NCBI GenBank assembly: GCA_022570795.1 | Contig: JAKUDP010000002.1 | Location: 1,364,001 to 1,428,000 of the forward strand | DNA length: 64,000 nucleotides | Direction of reading: 5' to 3' | Source of the DNA: Sphaerulina vaccinii | Taxonomy: Eukaryota > Ascomycota > Dothideomycetes > Mycosphaerellales > Mycosphaerellaceae | In this document: in pieces, positions 43,269 to 55,660 of the stretch | How the letters are laid out: the number at the start of each line of letters is the position of its first letter | How positions within the stretch are numbered: the stretch's first letter is position 1 | Translations under genes and position numbers: made by a program | The notes under the pieces: model-generated | What the model was told of the DNA's origin: nothing | Database searches by the model: none | What the model saw: only the letters and a program-made list of their open reading frames with translations

Positions 43269-43453
43269 ACAGGAGCGGTATTACTTATGTAACATGGTGT
43301 CCATTTCTTGTCAAAAAAGTAGCTAGCTTCCGGGCGTCCATAGATTGTCTCTACGATTGCACTTCATCTTCTGAGTCGCAGACAATGTGTTGGTCTCCGA
43401 TGCAATTGACTCTTACCATTCCACGTTACCCGCGGCTGGTGGAGATGAACAAT

Positions 43454-44723
43454 TCATACCGCCTGAAGTGACGTTGCTGATGGTGCCGCAGCTGCTAGTG
43501 CCGCGACGATGTTGGTTGCACTATCCTTCCGTCCTTCCCCATCGTACTCACGCTGTGCGTTGGCCTTGGCACGTGCAAGTCGCTCGAGTAGCTCTCTTCC
43601 GCCAACTCTGTTCTGTGAGGAATCCACCGGGTTCAAGGTCCTGAGATCTTCTGTCAGTCTCCTCTGTAACCATTTTCTTTGCGAGGAGGATCATGGATAC
43701 ATACCTTGTGATACAAGCCATTGCAGATTGTGCAACCTCTCCTCTCCTGGACATCTCCTCCCCAAATCGGTCATAAGCATTCCACCACCAGCTATGCGTC
43801 ACACCGTCTCGTCCAAGGTATCCGGCAGCCTCACCTTCTCCAGTACGTCTCTCCCATGGCTTGTCAATGATGTAGTGCAACATCCGGACTTCGTCATCTC
43901 GCCACGCTTCGGAGTGCCAGTAGCGATGGGTCTTGATGGCGTTGTACTGCCAACCGAGTGGTACCCATTTATCCTGGAAGAACACCTCCATGAAGTTCTG
44001 GTCCGGAAATTTGAAGCTCTTGATGAGTTCCTTGTCCCGTACTAGAATGTCTTGGATACCATTCCAAATCTCCTGAGATGGTGTACAGACGAACACACCT
44101 GAGTTGAGGAGCGCAGGCGTTTTCTTCTGGCCTGCCGTTCTTGGCTTCAGCCTGGGCGGGTTGAGGGCTTCTGGATGCTTGATGCCAGTGAAAGGACAGT
44201 TCTCGATGCCATATTCTGGGGGTGCAAGAGGGTCGCCATCGATGTTGCACACGCAGGCGTGATGTGATGCAATCCAGCCGGGTCCTGGCAGTGAGACATT
44301 AAAGACATCGTCCGGATTTCGAAGAATGAGAATGTCCGCATCAAGAAAACAAATCTGTTGTGGTGCTTGGGGTAATCCGAGAGCGCTCAAGTCTTCTTCT
44401 GCGAGTGGCTGGAATGTACGCAGTTTTGTCAAAGTGTCTGCGAAGCGAGCAGCTACGGGTTCGGATCCATTGGGCAATGCGATAGGATCCACGCGCTGCG
44501 GGAGGCACAAAGGGTAGATGCTATGAATATCTTGGAGACACTTGATGCAGTCTGGAGGAAGGTCGTTTGTGTATTGAACGATAATGGGATGTCGGGAATC
44601 GTGCCTGTATAGCGAGTCGACCAGCACGGCAAGCCCCGGCAGATATGAAGCACGCGTAACCAGCGTCAGCCACGCTCGCGAGAGGTCGCAACGCTCCGAA
44701 TCAACTAGATTAGGACCTGACAT
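43454..44723 (-). CDS. Glycosyltransferase family 8 (galactinol synthase-like)
   Basis: Predicted GT8 enzyme transferring a sugar from a nucleotide sugar with retention of configuration, 401 aa. Exons 44723..43705 and 43640..43454; the 64-nt intron has donor GTATGT, branch CTGAC and acceptor CTCAG, and the uninterrupted frame would otherwise run into an unrelated tail. The fold opens with AWLTLVTRASYLPGLAVLVDS. The metal-binding DxD motif is in ICFLDADILILRNPDD (Asp 128 and 130). The second family mark, HYIIDKPW, lies near residue 280, with LLNSGVFVCTPS and FPDQNFMEVFF between. No signal peptide or membrane helix is seen, so it is probably cytosolic, unlike Golgi GT8 members. The C-terminal exon is Ala-rich and possibly disordered. 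The acceptor is unknown. Confidence 0.9.
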
Positions 44724-45776
44724 CTTGGTGAGAGCAGTAGAGCAGAATAGATGGCTGTGGAGCGTCGACTGGGTAGAGGCAGAGACTTGCCTATATCCAT
44801 ATACAAACGAACCAGGCTTCTATGCAAAACATGCTTGCTGACCGGATTCGGGGGAATACTTACCGTTTGGCCACTGCCGACTAACCACATACGATACACT
44901 TTTTGTTGGTACAGGCATAGGCAAAGCTGTAGATCAAGCGCAGCGAACATATCACTGGTTGTTGGTCGCCAAGCTACCATAGCCTCCTAAATCTTGGCAG
45001 CTAGCAGGTTGGTGAGCTCTCAACATGTTTCCAGGATCATCTCAATGATCACGGAGCTCTCTCTCCCTGGTCACTTGTTGCTCCAGACTCAGAGCAAGTT
45101 GCGTCCCAGAAGCCTGAGATCTGATCGCCCAGAGAGAATTGCTCGACTGCAATCTGTCGTTCGTGTCCCCTCTCACATGCTGGTAAACACGCGGATGCGT
45201 TGCATATCAACCCGATCAAAGGATGAAGATCAAACCAGGCAGATATGTGCAGAGCTATCACTTGCCGGTCTCCATTTGCGAAGCGTCTTGAATAGTGTTC
45301 GCCAGGATCCAGGATGCTCGGGTTACGCCAGCAACCTAGCAGTATACGACCAGCCGGATCAAGACATTTATGTGTAGTCCTCAGCGAAGTCCTCTTCGTC
45401 GAGGAGTTCTCAGGTTTCAGCGCGGCTTTCAATTTTCTTGCTCTTCGTAGTACTTTCCATGTCCTAGCACAAGATTTGAGCTAAGATGCTACCTTTCGCT
45501 AAGGAGCTGCAGTGTTTGTGATAGATGTCTTTTGGAAGGTGGACTTTTCGGCTTGGCTCAGTGCTGCGCGCCCGTTAGATGAGCCCTTTAATCCTTGCGC
45601 GCTATGACTTTGTAGAGCAGGATAAGACTGCCGTCTTTTCCAAGTAGATGCGAGGTACGAGCGAGTCGCAGATGAGCCAAGGGTAGCGACCGATGATGGG
45701 AGCACATCATGTTGATGTCGGTGAAGCGAGGACAGATGGAGATGACGAGAAGTTCTGAAGTGAGGGCTGACTATTG
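44724..45776. other. Intergenic, left flank of the MITE
   Basis: About 1 kb between the GT8 start and the transposable element. Only short overlapping frames; no domain or RNA gene recognised. Confidence 0.4.
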
Positions 45777-45778
45777 TA

Positions 45779-46229
45779 AAGTGCATAACCCCCGAGTTTG
45801 AGAGGGGTCCCTTCGATAAGGTAGTCGCGACATCTCGATTTTTTAACTCTTGCAGTTCTTACTAAAATATTGTAAAACTTAGATATTATCTAGAGATATA
45901 TCCTCTTATCTATACCTCGAAGTATGGCGTTGCTACGACTAGTACTGCGTACGTAGTATAACGACGCGTTTTGCGCATTTGTCTCGAGAGATTTTGCCAA
46001 GATTTGTCGACGAGCGACGTCGAGCGCTCGATCTTACGATAACGCTAATACTGCAACGGCGAGTAAGCAGAACAACTAGAAACCTGGGAATTAGAAGGAG
46101 TGGTACTCTATCTAGATATCTAGAATATTCAGTGCTACGCCGGTCAGCCAATGTCGAGATATTGCCGGAGCGCAATATCGAGAGGGTATCGTAAGAGGAC
46201 CCCTTCTCAAACTCGGGGGTTATGCACTT
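45779..46229. mobile_element. 451-bp MITE, Tc1/mariner-like, TA target-site duplication
   Basis: The left end AAGTGCATAACCCCCGAG (45779 on) is repeated inverted at the right end, CTCGGGGGTTATGCACTT (up to 46229). The inverted ends match for ~30 bp with a single-base indel in the GAGAGGGG/GAAGGGG part, and looser similarity continues inward (TTCGATAAGG against TACGATACCC). The dinucleotide TA flanks both sides (45777-45778 and 46230-46231), the duplication made by Tc1/mariner/Fot1 elements. The interior has no transposase frame and is partly AT-rich (45838-45920), so it is a nonautonomous copy that needs a transposase elsewhere. It lies between the GT8 and Cdc24 genes and interrupts neither. 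Confidence 0.9.
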
Positions 46230-46231
46230 TA

Positions 46232-46857
46232 GAATAAGCCAATGCATTGCCATCTACGCAAGATGGCTGACGAAGAGAAAGCTGTTGAGGACACAATTCG
46301 CGCATTGCTCAGAATGGTTTGGATGTAACGATCGTGGCTCGCAAAGCTCATTGAATTTTCTGCAAACGACAGCAGCTGAAGTTGCTAGATGTCTTAGGTC
46401 GATATCGACTCGCAAGCGAATCAGTCCCTCACTTATTCACCTTCCGGGAGGAGCAGGAACTGGTGTCGCGCTCCCACAGCACGAGCGACCAGGAATACAC
46501 ATGCGCCACACTCATCACATCGTAGCCTTCGCAGAAAAGCTTTTCGTGGGCTAGTGATAGCTTTCGCTCCTCTATTCGTAATGCATTCGTTGCCCTAGCA
46601 GATGCTGACCGGTGCGTTCGTCAACTCTCGCATCTTATCGCCGCTGCTTATAAGATTGCGACCCCTCCGCACCTCAGGTGCACGCTGTGCTCTGGACCTC
46701 GCTGCTATGACCGGCACTGTGCAGAGTGCCCTTCTCGTACCGCATTTTCATGGTCGTCCAGCATTCCTCGAAGCCGTATGTCACTTGGCTGGATGATTCT
46801 AATCAGTCGCATCTTCGTGATGCTCAAGTATGGCCTAATAATGGTCACTCATATCTC
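46232..46857. other. Intergenic, right flank of the MITE
   Basis: About 620 bases from the element to the 3' end of cdc24. No supportable gene; some short frames only. Confidence 0.4.
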
Positions 46858-49800
46858 TCATCTTTGACAGAAGAGCTCAATCTCTCCCATGCCTCCTATT
46901 CCTTCACCCCGCTGCTCTTTCCATGTTTCAAATGCAGTCTGGACGTCTTCATCGCTCTGTATGCTTACAAAGTCATCTTCATCCAGATACTTTAGCTTCA
47001 CATGGTTTTCCTTTGGTCCTCGGTCGCCGAGACTCAAGTTTGTGGATCGCTGCAACTTTGCATCAATACGATCCTTCAGCGTCTGGTAGCTGATGTTGGT
47101 CGAAACGACCAGTGTCAATGTCTGCCCTGCCACTGGACAGATTACTCGGACTTTGAGCTGTGCAGGCGTAGCTTTTGGACCTTCTTCGTCAACAGGCGTT
47201 GGCGGCACAAAGCCTACCGGACCTGCTGCCGCTGCTGGGAACGGAGATCTCGAAGGCGCTCTCGCGCTAGCGTGCTGCATCATCCCGGGTCGAGGTGGGT
47301 AGTAATCAGTAGGTGAGATCTGGTCCGAAGTGTTGGAGTATTGCCGATCGCGAACAAGCTGAGGTGACCCTCGTTCGGGGATGCCATCGGGGAATGCTGG
47401 GGAGTTATTTTGACTACGATTCGGATTCGAGTACGACGCTGGCACTTCCGGTACGGGCGGGTGACCAGCACTCCTTGTTTGCTGCAGCCTCTGGCCATTG
47501 TTGATATCTGGGCTGCTTGCAGAACGATTCCTCGGCCCCGGCAGTTGGACAGAACTGTGCATGCCAGCTGGTCCGGGAGTGAATGATGGTCGACTCGTTG
47601 ATGGCACCCTGCCAGCAGGACCATAGCCATTCGGTAGCTGGCGACCCATTGCAGGCGCAGTGAACCGCGTGGCGCCATGTCCCTCCTCGTAGTAGCCGTT
47701 TGGTGGCATGTTCTGCCTCGGAAATGGATACATGCCTGAACTGGCGCTTGTGCGCGCCGACATTGAAGACATGGGTGAGTCTGTGGTCGGCGAGAAGTAG
47801 CTGTCCATGCCGCCTTGGGACCCAGGCGACTGTGCTGCCTGCTGTAATTCCCGCGTGCGAAGCGACAGCGGACCAGGCATACCACCTGATGGTAGACGGG
47901 GTGGTTGAATTCTAGCCGTTGATCCCGAAAGATTTGATACCGAACTCTCACCAGTCGTACTTCGAGAACGCAATGAGCTGGAACTGCCATTCCGACTCTG
48001 TGAGAACCCACTTGGGTAGCCTGCTGAGTTGGACCACTGCCCACTGCCAACCATGGTCTCGGAGTCGTCCTCGTCTTCGTCCTCGTCAATGGCTTCCTTG
48101 TAAGGATTCTCGAGCATTGGCTGGTTCTGCATGAACGTGAATTCCGTCGCGCTGGTCCCGCCGCGAGTACTGCTATCGCTGTGACGAGCTCCAGTAACTC
48201 TTTCTTCTCGATAGCGCCGGCGCTGTATCTCAATCTGTTGCGCCCACTTCCGTAGGGTTTCCTCGGTTGTGAACCTGATGATGAAGTTCTCGATGCTTGG
48301 GTCGCCTTTCCAGAAGATCTGACATGTGTATGAGCCTAGATTTCATGTCAATTAGCGTCTGCTCCAACAACATACCCGATCATCAGTGCGCACGATCAAG
48401 TGCATGGGCGTCTGCATACCTGGTTTTGCTAGGGACACGAGATCAGTAACATTCTGCATGAAGATACGTCCCTTGAGCTGGAGCTTAGGCTTGCCCGCCT
48501 TATCGACCATAGGCTTGCTGGAAAGCTTGTTCTTAGGCTTGCTGGGGTCGATGTTCTTGCAGCATAGGAGGATGGTCTCGAAGAGGTAGACATGATACTA
48601 GAGCTAATCAGCTTGAGCGCTCTCGGCAGCCTGATACAGTGTGCCACATGGCACAAGGCGCGACATAAAACTTACCTGTCTTTCACCGTCCTTGCCATTA
48701 GCAAGGTTTTCGCTCTTAAGCACCGTGAACGTTCCATATAGCATGAGGTCGCCGAAGCCTTCCACACGATGCCCTTTCCAATCTTCGACTCTCGCTTGCA
48801 GCTCCTGGACAGCCTCCCGCTTCTCCTCCTGGTCTACTGCCTTGTTTGTTCTGTGAAGAACGGCTGTGGAGGCTTCCATGCCATTGAGGAGATCTTGCTT
48901 CCTCTCATCGTCTAGGTCGCCTTTCTTGTGCAGCTGCTCCAGCAACAGAGGATACTTTGTAAGTCTCTGAAACGGCTTCATGAGGAATGAATGTAATGCT
49001 GTTGGTGACTCGACCATCTGTCGCATCTCCAAACTTCCACCAGCCTCTCGCAGTTTTCCAAACTCGGCGATCACAGTCTTTTCGCATTTTCGTTGGTTGG
49101 CAATATATGGCTCATAGACCTTGAAAGCTTCGCAATATAGCAGAAATAGCTTTCCCCAGTTCTGTTCTTCTTCGGGGAGTGCATTTGTTTGCTCCACGCG
49201 AATCAAGAAACGCCGCTGAAAGTCTAGCAGGGAGTTGAGGTTAAGGAAGATGTCGTGAACAGCGTCGCCAGGAATCACACCCTTTTCTTCCACCAAGTGC
49301 TTGAAAGCTTGGAGGAGTTCCAGATGTTGCACATACGTCCGCTCCGATCTGACCAACTCTGAGATGATATGTTGTCGTTGCGTGCGCTTTATACCCTTCT
49401 CCGCCTCCTCGAAGTCTGATGCCGTGGGCCGCACATCTTCAACAAGCCCACGCTGCACCAGAACATCCAGTACACGATTGACTATTCGCGCTACCTTGAC
49501 AAAACCTGTGGTGTCGTCTCCGTACAGATCTGTGATTATGAATAGATCCTCGCTGGGAATCTGGAGGTCCGTAATACAAGCCTGAATGAACTTGAAAGTT
49601 GCCGCCTTCGCCTTCTTCTCTTCCTTGACTCCTTGCGGCATGCTCAGTGGCTGTGACGGTCGCAGTGCATTGTATAGCAACATCAGAGGATAGCCACGGC
49701 GGAAGGTCCTCCATAGCAAAGTCACAGGGTCTGTGTCGTCGTCGGCCTCGTCTTCCTCCTCTGCCAGTGACTCGCTGAAGCCAGGGACTCCCAATAGACG

Positions 49801-50184
49801 CTGACGGAGAGCAACGCATATCTGGAACAAGGAGCTGCTCGCGTCCGCGACTGAGTTCATGATATTGTCGGTCCGCACGACATCACTGCCCCCGTTGGAC
49901 GACATGCCGCCCGTGGAGAGAGTGGAGGCATTGGTGGGCATAGGCGGGGGAGTGAATAGCGTCGAATGTGAAGTCCCTTGGGTGGTGTTGCTGCTGCGGT
50001 TCGTGGAGATGCTGTAGTTGGAGCCCGTGTGAGCCTGCGACTGCAACAACTGGCTCTGGGCGGCGGCGTCGCTCATGGCGTCGGGGTGGTGGTAATGCTG
50101 GTTAGCTTTGTCGACGGTCGAGAACGGCGCTCGAGTGGCTCGGAACGTAGAACTATGCGGGTGCCCATGCGACACGATTTCCAT
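46858..50184 (-). CDS. cdc24: Cdc42 guanine nucleotide exchange factor Cdc24
   Basis: Rho-family GEF that activates Cdc42 for polarised growth, 1054 aa. Exons 50184..48676, 48597..48420 and 48335..46858, with introns of 78 nt (GTAAGT, CTCTAG) and 84 nt (GTATGC, branch CTAAT, ATCTAG). Domains in order: Ser/Thr-rich N-terminus; CDC24 calponin-like domain (~150-250: DPVTLLWRTFRRGYPLMLLY, EDLFIITDLYGDDTTGF); DH domain (~270-450: HIISELVRSERTYVQHLELL, FLMKPFQRLTKYPLLLEQL); PH domain (~460-640: YHVYLFETILLCCKN, KPGSYTCQIFWKGD across the second junction); a Pro/Ser-rich linker; and a C-terminal PB1 domain with the acidic OPCA-type KYLDEDDFVSIQSDEDV for binding the Bem1/NoxR scaffold. An inner start at 50076 (MSDAAAQ) is possible. 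Divergent from the F-box/WD40 gene. Confidence 0.95.
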
Positions 50185-51113
50185 GTCGCCGTCGCTCTAC
50201 GCGGCGGAGAGCATGCTTCCACGCTCGGTCGTCGTACAAAAGTTGGTGGGCAGAATGGAGTTGCGGACGGCAGCAGTCATTTGGCGGTTCGAGGTGTGTG
50301 AGTGTGATATACAGGGCAGCAGTAGTGGCGTCTGTTTCAAGATAGAATGGCAGCCCGAAGAGACCCCTGACAGAGACAACTCCTTCGACGACCACGACTC
50401 CCTGTTTGAACACCGGAATGAGAAGAGTGCGCGGACGGCAGTGCGATATGCTGCAGCAACTTCACTTTGCACAGGGCATGTATACCGGTATGCATGCGAG
50501 GTGGCGTGGTGGTCTTTCACGTTCATCCAAGCCTTTGTGCACAGATTCCACAGAACCGGGAGGATCATTATCATGGCCGAGCAGCAGGTGAAACGCTCTT
50601 CGGAACAGCTTGGGAACCTTGCTGGTCGAAGTTCGACGACTTCTTCAGACATCTCCAAGGGAGGTTGATAGCTGACCACGGCGCTTACAGGCGACATCGC
50701 GATCGCTCACTTGTTGTGTGCCGCGGGTGCCTCACGTGCTGTTGCGATTCACTATTGTTCATCACTGCTACATTGTTGTATTCACCTTGTTGGTTTGTTG
50801 TTGACCCTGTGCTGTGCTTCTCCAGCTCCGAAGAGTGGGTCTTGAAGTCATTTGCATCAAACAACACGCCGAAGCACCTTCTCGCCCTTCACCACATCAC
50901 CTACCACTTTGGACAACTCGCGCATACACCTCTCCATGCTGCGCGACACCACAACTACCTGACCGCAGCACCTGTGGTGAGCGTGGTGAGCTGGCACTGC
51001 ACCGCGACACTTTCAGCGAGGATCTCTACTCAGCCGTACAAGCCATTTACACCGACAACATCAATTCTCGCCGCCACTCTCTGCTCTCTTCCGACACCGA
51101 CCGCCAAAGCGCA
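50185..51113. promoter_or_regulatory. Shared divergent promoter of cdc24 and the F-box/WD40 gene
   Basis: 929 bases separate the two starts. It must contain both promoters and leaders; T-rich blocks on the plus strand (50720-50825) resemble a leader of the F-box/WD40 transcript. Open frames within are short and lack domains. Individual sites cannot be assigned. Confidence 0.4.
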
Positions 51114-53957
51114 ATGAACCACGCAGCATCCTACAGCATGAATCGTTCGCCGATTCAGCTCGATGAGGGCTTCTCCGAGGATACACATAGCCAGCCCGGT
51201 AGCGAGAACATGGAAGACGTCAACAGCTATCATGTCGGCAGCGCTGCGCACCTGGACCATAGCAATGAATTGTCAGCCACTCTGCGCCAGAGTCAGAAAC
51301 TCGGTACGTGGTGAATGCAGACACTTTTAGGACAGCAAGCTAATCATATGACCGCAGAACATATTAAGTATCTGATTCCCAGTTTGACTACCGCAGATCT
51401 TTTACTGTTGCACAAGGCGATCGCGGAACATATCTACTTCGACCCGGTTCAATACCTTCCAAACGAGCTGGTTCTCAACGTATTTTCGCACCTATCGCCA
51501 CAGGATGTGCTTACGGCATCGAGAGTGTCCCGCCCATGGCGACAACTCACACGAGATGAGCCACTATGGCGCGACAACTTTCACAGGGAAGGGTGGGCGC
51601 TGGACAGATCGAAGATACAGGAGGAGGAGCAGAAGAAGAAGCAGGAGGACATAAAGAAGACTGCCGCACGCCATAGTCGGCCAGGGCAGCTGGTGGGGCG
51701 TCGGCTTAGTCGTAAGAGACCGCGCGTGGAGGCTTTCAGCGAAGATGAAACAGTGGTAGCGTCATCGAGTGCGCCTGAGCTGGACTGCAACGACGGCGTT
51801 ATCGATATGGAAGGTGTGGAAGATACTGCACCGAGGGAGTCCACTGGGTCGGAAGCTTCTACGCTCACAGATGAGATTTCCATTGACACAGTCGAAGCGG
51901 GAGGTTCGAGAGCGGAGGGCGTGTGGAACCCTGCTTTGGCGCGTTCAGCACTCGACCTGGCTCCGGATACATTTGTCGACTCGAACGCTGCGAACAAGGC
52001 CACAGCGGAGGATCCAAGGGTCAGCTGGCCTTGGCTGTACAAGCAACGACGGCGACTGGAGAGTAATTGGGACGCGGGCAAGTACAAGGAGTTCCGCTTG
52101 CCGCGCCCTGATCGACCCGATGATGGCCACAAGGAGTGTGTGTATACTATACAGCACTCAGGGAATCATCTGGTGTCAGGATCGCGTGACAAGACAATAA
52201 GATGCTGGAAGCTGGATAGTCAAGAGCTGCGCATAAAACCGTTGGTAGGCCATGAGGCTAGTGTGCTGTGCTTGCAGTTCGACGAGCGCGAGGGCGACAA
52301 TCACGACATAATCGTCAGTGGAGGTAGCGACAACTACGTTATTGTGTGGCGCTTTTCAACCGGAAAGCTGTTGCACAAGATGACAGCCCCTCACACTGAG
52401 AGCGTACTGAACCTTCGCTTCGACGACCGGTATCTCATCACTTGTTCGAAGGATAAGACTATCAAGATCTGGAATCGGCACCAGATTACCAAGAACGATC
52501 CGATTATACCTACACGAGTAATACCCGAGTTCGCAGATGGCCCAGATCTCTTGTCACCCTTCACTCTCTTGGATACTCTATATGGTCATCAGGCTGCCGT
52601 GAATGCCGTTCAGATAAGCAACAACATCATTGTATCAGCATCCGGTGACCGCACCATCAAGTCATGGGACATACATTCCGCGAAAGAAGGTCCCAGTCAC
52701 CGCAAATCGTATACTGGTCACACTAAAGGTATTGCATGTGTGCAATTTGATGGACGCCGCATTGTCAGTGGATCCTCAGATAACTCAGTCCGCATTTTCG
52801 ACTACGACACAACGGCTGAGGTGGCGTGCTTGGATGGTCACAGCAATCTTGTGCGTACCGTCCAGGCTCGATTCGGCGACATGGATACGGTCACGAACGA
52901 GGAGCTTGCTGCAGAAGCGAAAGCGGCAGATCGCAAATTCTTGAAGGCGCTGGATGAAGGCATGCAACCTGTAGAACCGTCACAGGTGCGTAGGTCTCGC
53001 AACCCTGGCTCGAACCGTACAGCGGATATGCTGAGCTATGGCACCAAGATTCCTCCTGGTGGTGGTGGGAGCAGATGGTCAAAGATCGTCTCTGGATCTT
53101 ACGATGAGACTATCATCATCTGGAAGCGGGACCCAAATAAGGCAGGCAAGTGGAGGCCTAATGTGCGTCTACAACAAGCGCCCGCGACCAGTGGTAACAG
53201 CAACAATCGAGCAGCGAGAGTCAACGGCGGCGTTGCAGCCAACGGTCTTGCACACAATAACACCAATCTTGCGCCACAAGATGGGCAAGTTGGCCAAGTC
53301 GCACAGAACGCAAGTGCGCAGGCACACGCGATGCTTCAACAGGCGCAACACGGTCTCGCCGTGGCCAGTGCTGCAGCTAACCACCATGCCATAAACCACA
53401 ACCAGCCACCATCACACGCCCAGATACATGCCATGGCGACCGCCCAGGCCTCTCTAAATCAGCACATGCAGATTCTAGCTAGTCAGCAGCAGCAGCATCA
53501 AAGCACGATAAGTCATGGCGTGACCCATGTCCAAGTTGCCTCCGCTACTCAGCCAGGTGTCGCGCAAACTGCTTCACCTGCACAGTTGCATCACGGCAAC
53601 CCACAAGCACCGCCTCAAATCAATGGCCAGATTCCCGCTCAGCAAGCTGCAGTGCCAGCAGCTCCACCAGTACAAGGCGCAGGAGCTGCACAGCCGCCAG
53701 CGCAAGGAGGCCAAATCCCTGCTGGTGGCGCCCCACAACCCCATCACCATCACGGCCATCACCACCATCATCATGGACACGCCGGTCATGGACACGCACA
53801 TGGTGGTCGATCAGAGTCGAACCGCGTCTTCAAGCTGCAGTTCGATGCTCGCCGGATCATTGCTTGTAGTCAAAACAAGGTCATCGTGGGCTGGGACTTT
53901 GCAAACGGCGACAAGGATCTTGAGCGGATCGGCGACTGGAGTCGGGAGACGAATTGA
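51114..53957 (+). CDS. F-box/WD40 repeat protein (SCF ubiquitin ligase substrate receptor)
   Basis: Predicted substrate adaptor of an SCF E3 ligase, 929 aa. Exons 51114..51303 and 51358..53957; the 54-nt intron has donor GTACGT, branch CTAAT and acceptor CGCAG. A helix EHIKYLIPSLTTADLLLLHK precedes the F-box, PNELVLNVFSHLSPQDVL (about 97-140). Then a charged segment with a basic patch (RRLSRKRPRVE) leads to the WD40 propeller from ~325: VYTIQHSGNHLVSGSRDKTI, IVSGGSDNYVIVW, YLITCSKDKTIKIW, IIVSASGDRTIKSW, RRIVSGSSDNSVRIFD, IVSGSYDETIIIW and, after a ~220-residue Gln/His/Ala-rich insertion, RRIIACSQNKVIVGWD. The insertion holds a poly-His stretch (HHGHHHHHHGHAGHGH). Relation to Cdc4/Met30-type receptors is clear by layout, but the exact orthologue is not. 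Confidence 0.9.
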
Positions 53958-54392
53958 GATGGGACTACATAGGGACCTTTCAGGGCAGTGGCATGAGGAT
54001 TGTGGTCATGGCGGGCAGCAGTTGGCGTTGATGCTGTGACAGCACTTCGCATATTACGATACGGATGCGACTCTAGATCGTTGCTCTAGAGAACATGCCT
54101 TCATGAGGAATGAGTGATATGAGGAAAATGAGGTTGATCAGACTAGCTAAGTATGGTAATATCTACATACGAATTCTGACCAATTTGACTTTCTCAATCA
54201 TCCATGCAACACGGCTCACAGATGGAGTAGAAGTGAAGTGAAGGTGAAGTCGCGTAAGGAGAATAACGTGACGCGAATCGTGCTTGGCGACATTTTCGCT
54301 GCCTGTCTGCTAAAGTCCGCTCTCAGACCACTCTTTCTACAACCCTTGCCACAACAAACAAAGTAGTCACCACTTCCAATACGCGCGGCAAC
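53958..54392. other. Intergenic, tandem genes
   Basis: About 435 bases holding the 3' UTR of the F-box/WD40 gene and the promoter of the BTB gene. The GTGAAGT/AAGGTGAAG repeats near 54230-54250 are short. Nothing else seen. Confidence 0.4.
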
Positions 54393-55445
54393 ATGACAGG
54401 CTCCAAGAAGATCATGGAGCCTATGAGTTGCTTCCTAGAGTGAGTACTCTCCGCTCAGCCACCGCATGCCTCACTGACACAAATTTCTTGCAGGCAACTC
54501 CAGAGCGAAACCGGTCTCATCAAAGTCGGATGTCCAGACACAGAGTACAAGGAGTACAACATCGCGAAGCACATCTTGTGAGTGCCCTGGAAGTCTCGAG
54601 ATCAAGCTCGCGCTCGTTATGGCAATAACCTCGCATGCCAACTCTGGGAACGACTCAATATCGCTGACGATCATTGCTGACTTCGTTGTGACGTTGCTAG
54701 GTGTGCTCGCTCAAGCTGGTTCGATAACGCTTTGAAGGACGAAAGATTTCAGGAGGGACAGACCAAGACCATCAATCTTACAGACGACACCCCTGAGATA
54801 TTTCAAGCATTTGTCTACCAACTCTACAACAACGAGCTCGTATTTCCGGATAGCGCGGTTGAAGGTGTACAACATCGCATAGATTCCCTGATACTTTGCG
54901 CAAGGATCTGGGTGTTTGCGGATAAGCTGCTGGAGCGGAGTATGCAAGATGCGGCCATGCTGCGACTGTGTTTCCTCCTCAACGACGATTGGCAAATCGG
55001 CACGAGTATACTACCGACCAGCGCATTGGCCACCTGCTTCAGCATAGGAGCTGATCATGAGATTCTCCGATTGGTCGTTGCAGACTACCTCGTGCTGCGC
55101 CTTCACAAAGGGGATCTCGTCGGCAAGATTGAGCAGGAGTTCGTTGGTTGTGTCGGCATTGTCGAGGCTATTCATGCTTCGGAAGAGGCACTTCACAAGC
55201 TGCCATCTCACCATTTCCCGCGCAGCAGACAGCCTAGGCGATTTCGCGACCTGCTCTGTATGTCGGATTCTGGAGCGACCGATGAACTTTGCACGTGTCG
55301 CCCGATGGAAGACCTGACTTGCGAAGACTGCGATTCCAGACACGAATCCACTGCCGCGATGTGCCGATCGTGCGGACAGAAGATTTGTGTATGCCAGGAG
55401 AGGGACTACGCAGTAGTATGTGTGGACTGTGTGATATACGATTGA
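54393..55445 (+). CDS. BTB/POZ-domain protein with Cys-rich C-terminus
   Basis: Short fungal BTB protein, 291 aa. Exons 54393..54439, 54494..54577 and 54701..55445, introns 54 and 123 nt with GTGAGT donors. The joins make a continuous BTB core: TGLIKVGCPDTEYKEYNIAK, HILCARSSWFDNALKDERF, INLTDDTPEIFQAFVYQLYN (residues ~20-100). The helix pair ILCARIWVFADKLLERSMQD follows. The last ~50 residues are Cys-rich, with CTCRPMEDLTCEDCDSRH, MCRSCGQKICVCQ and CVDCVIYD, 11 Cys that could bind zinc; most fungal BTB proteins of this type lack such a tail. BTB proteins can dimerise or bind Cullin-3, but which applies here is unknown. Confidence 0.85.
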
Positions 55446-55660
55446 GCTCATAAGCCTTAGGCGCAGCAAAGAGCACGTCAGGTGTCGCCGCAGTCTAGCT
55501 CCAGAAAGAGCAATCAGGGCAGGGCAAATAATGAGCGAAGCATCAAGAGCAGCAGGCTCCTGATGGCGGATTGTCAATGAGCCGAAACGGGCAGAGAAGA
55601 CGAATTCTGTATGCTAGTCAACTGCAGATACATATACTGTGCAAGCACCAGCAGAGATCA

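Noticed and set aside
48378..48419. Extra 14 codons (MQTPMHLIVRTDDR) retained in Cdc24
   Set aside because: Including them shifts the frame at the next acceptor; splicing at GTATGC gives the conserved KPGSYTCQIFWKGD.
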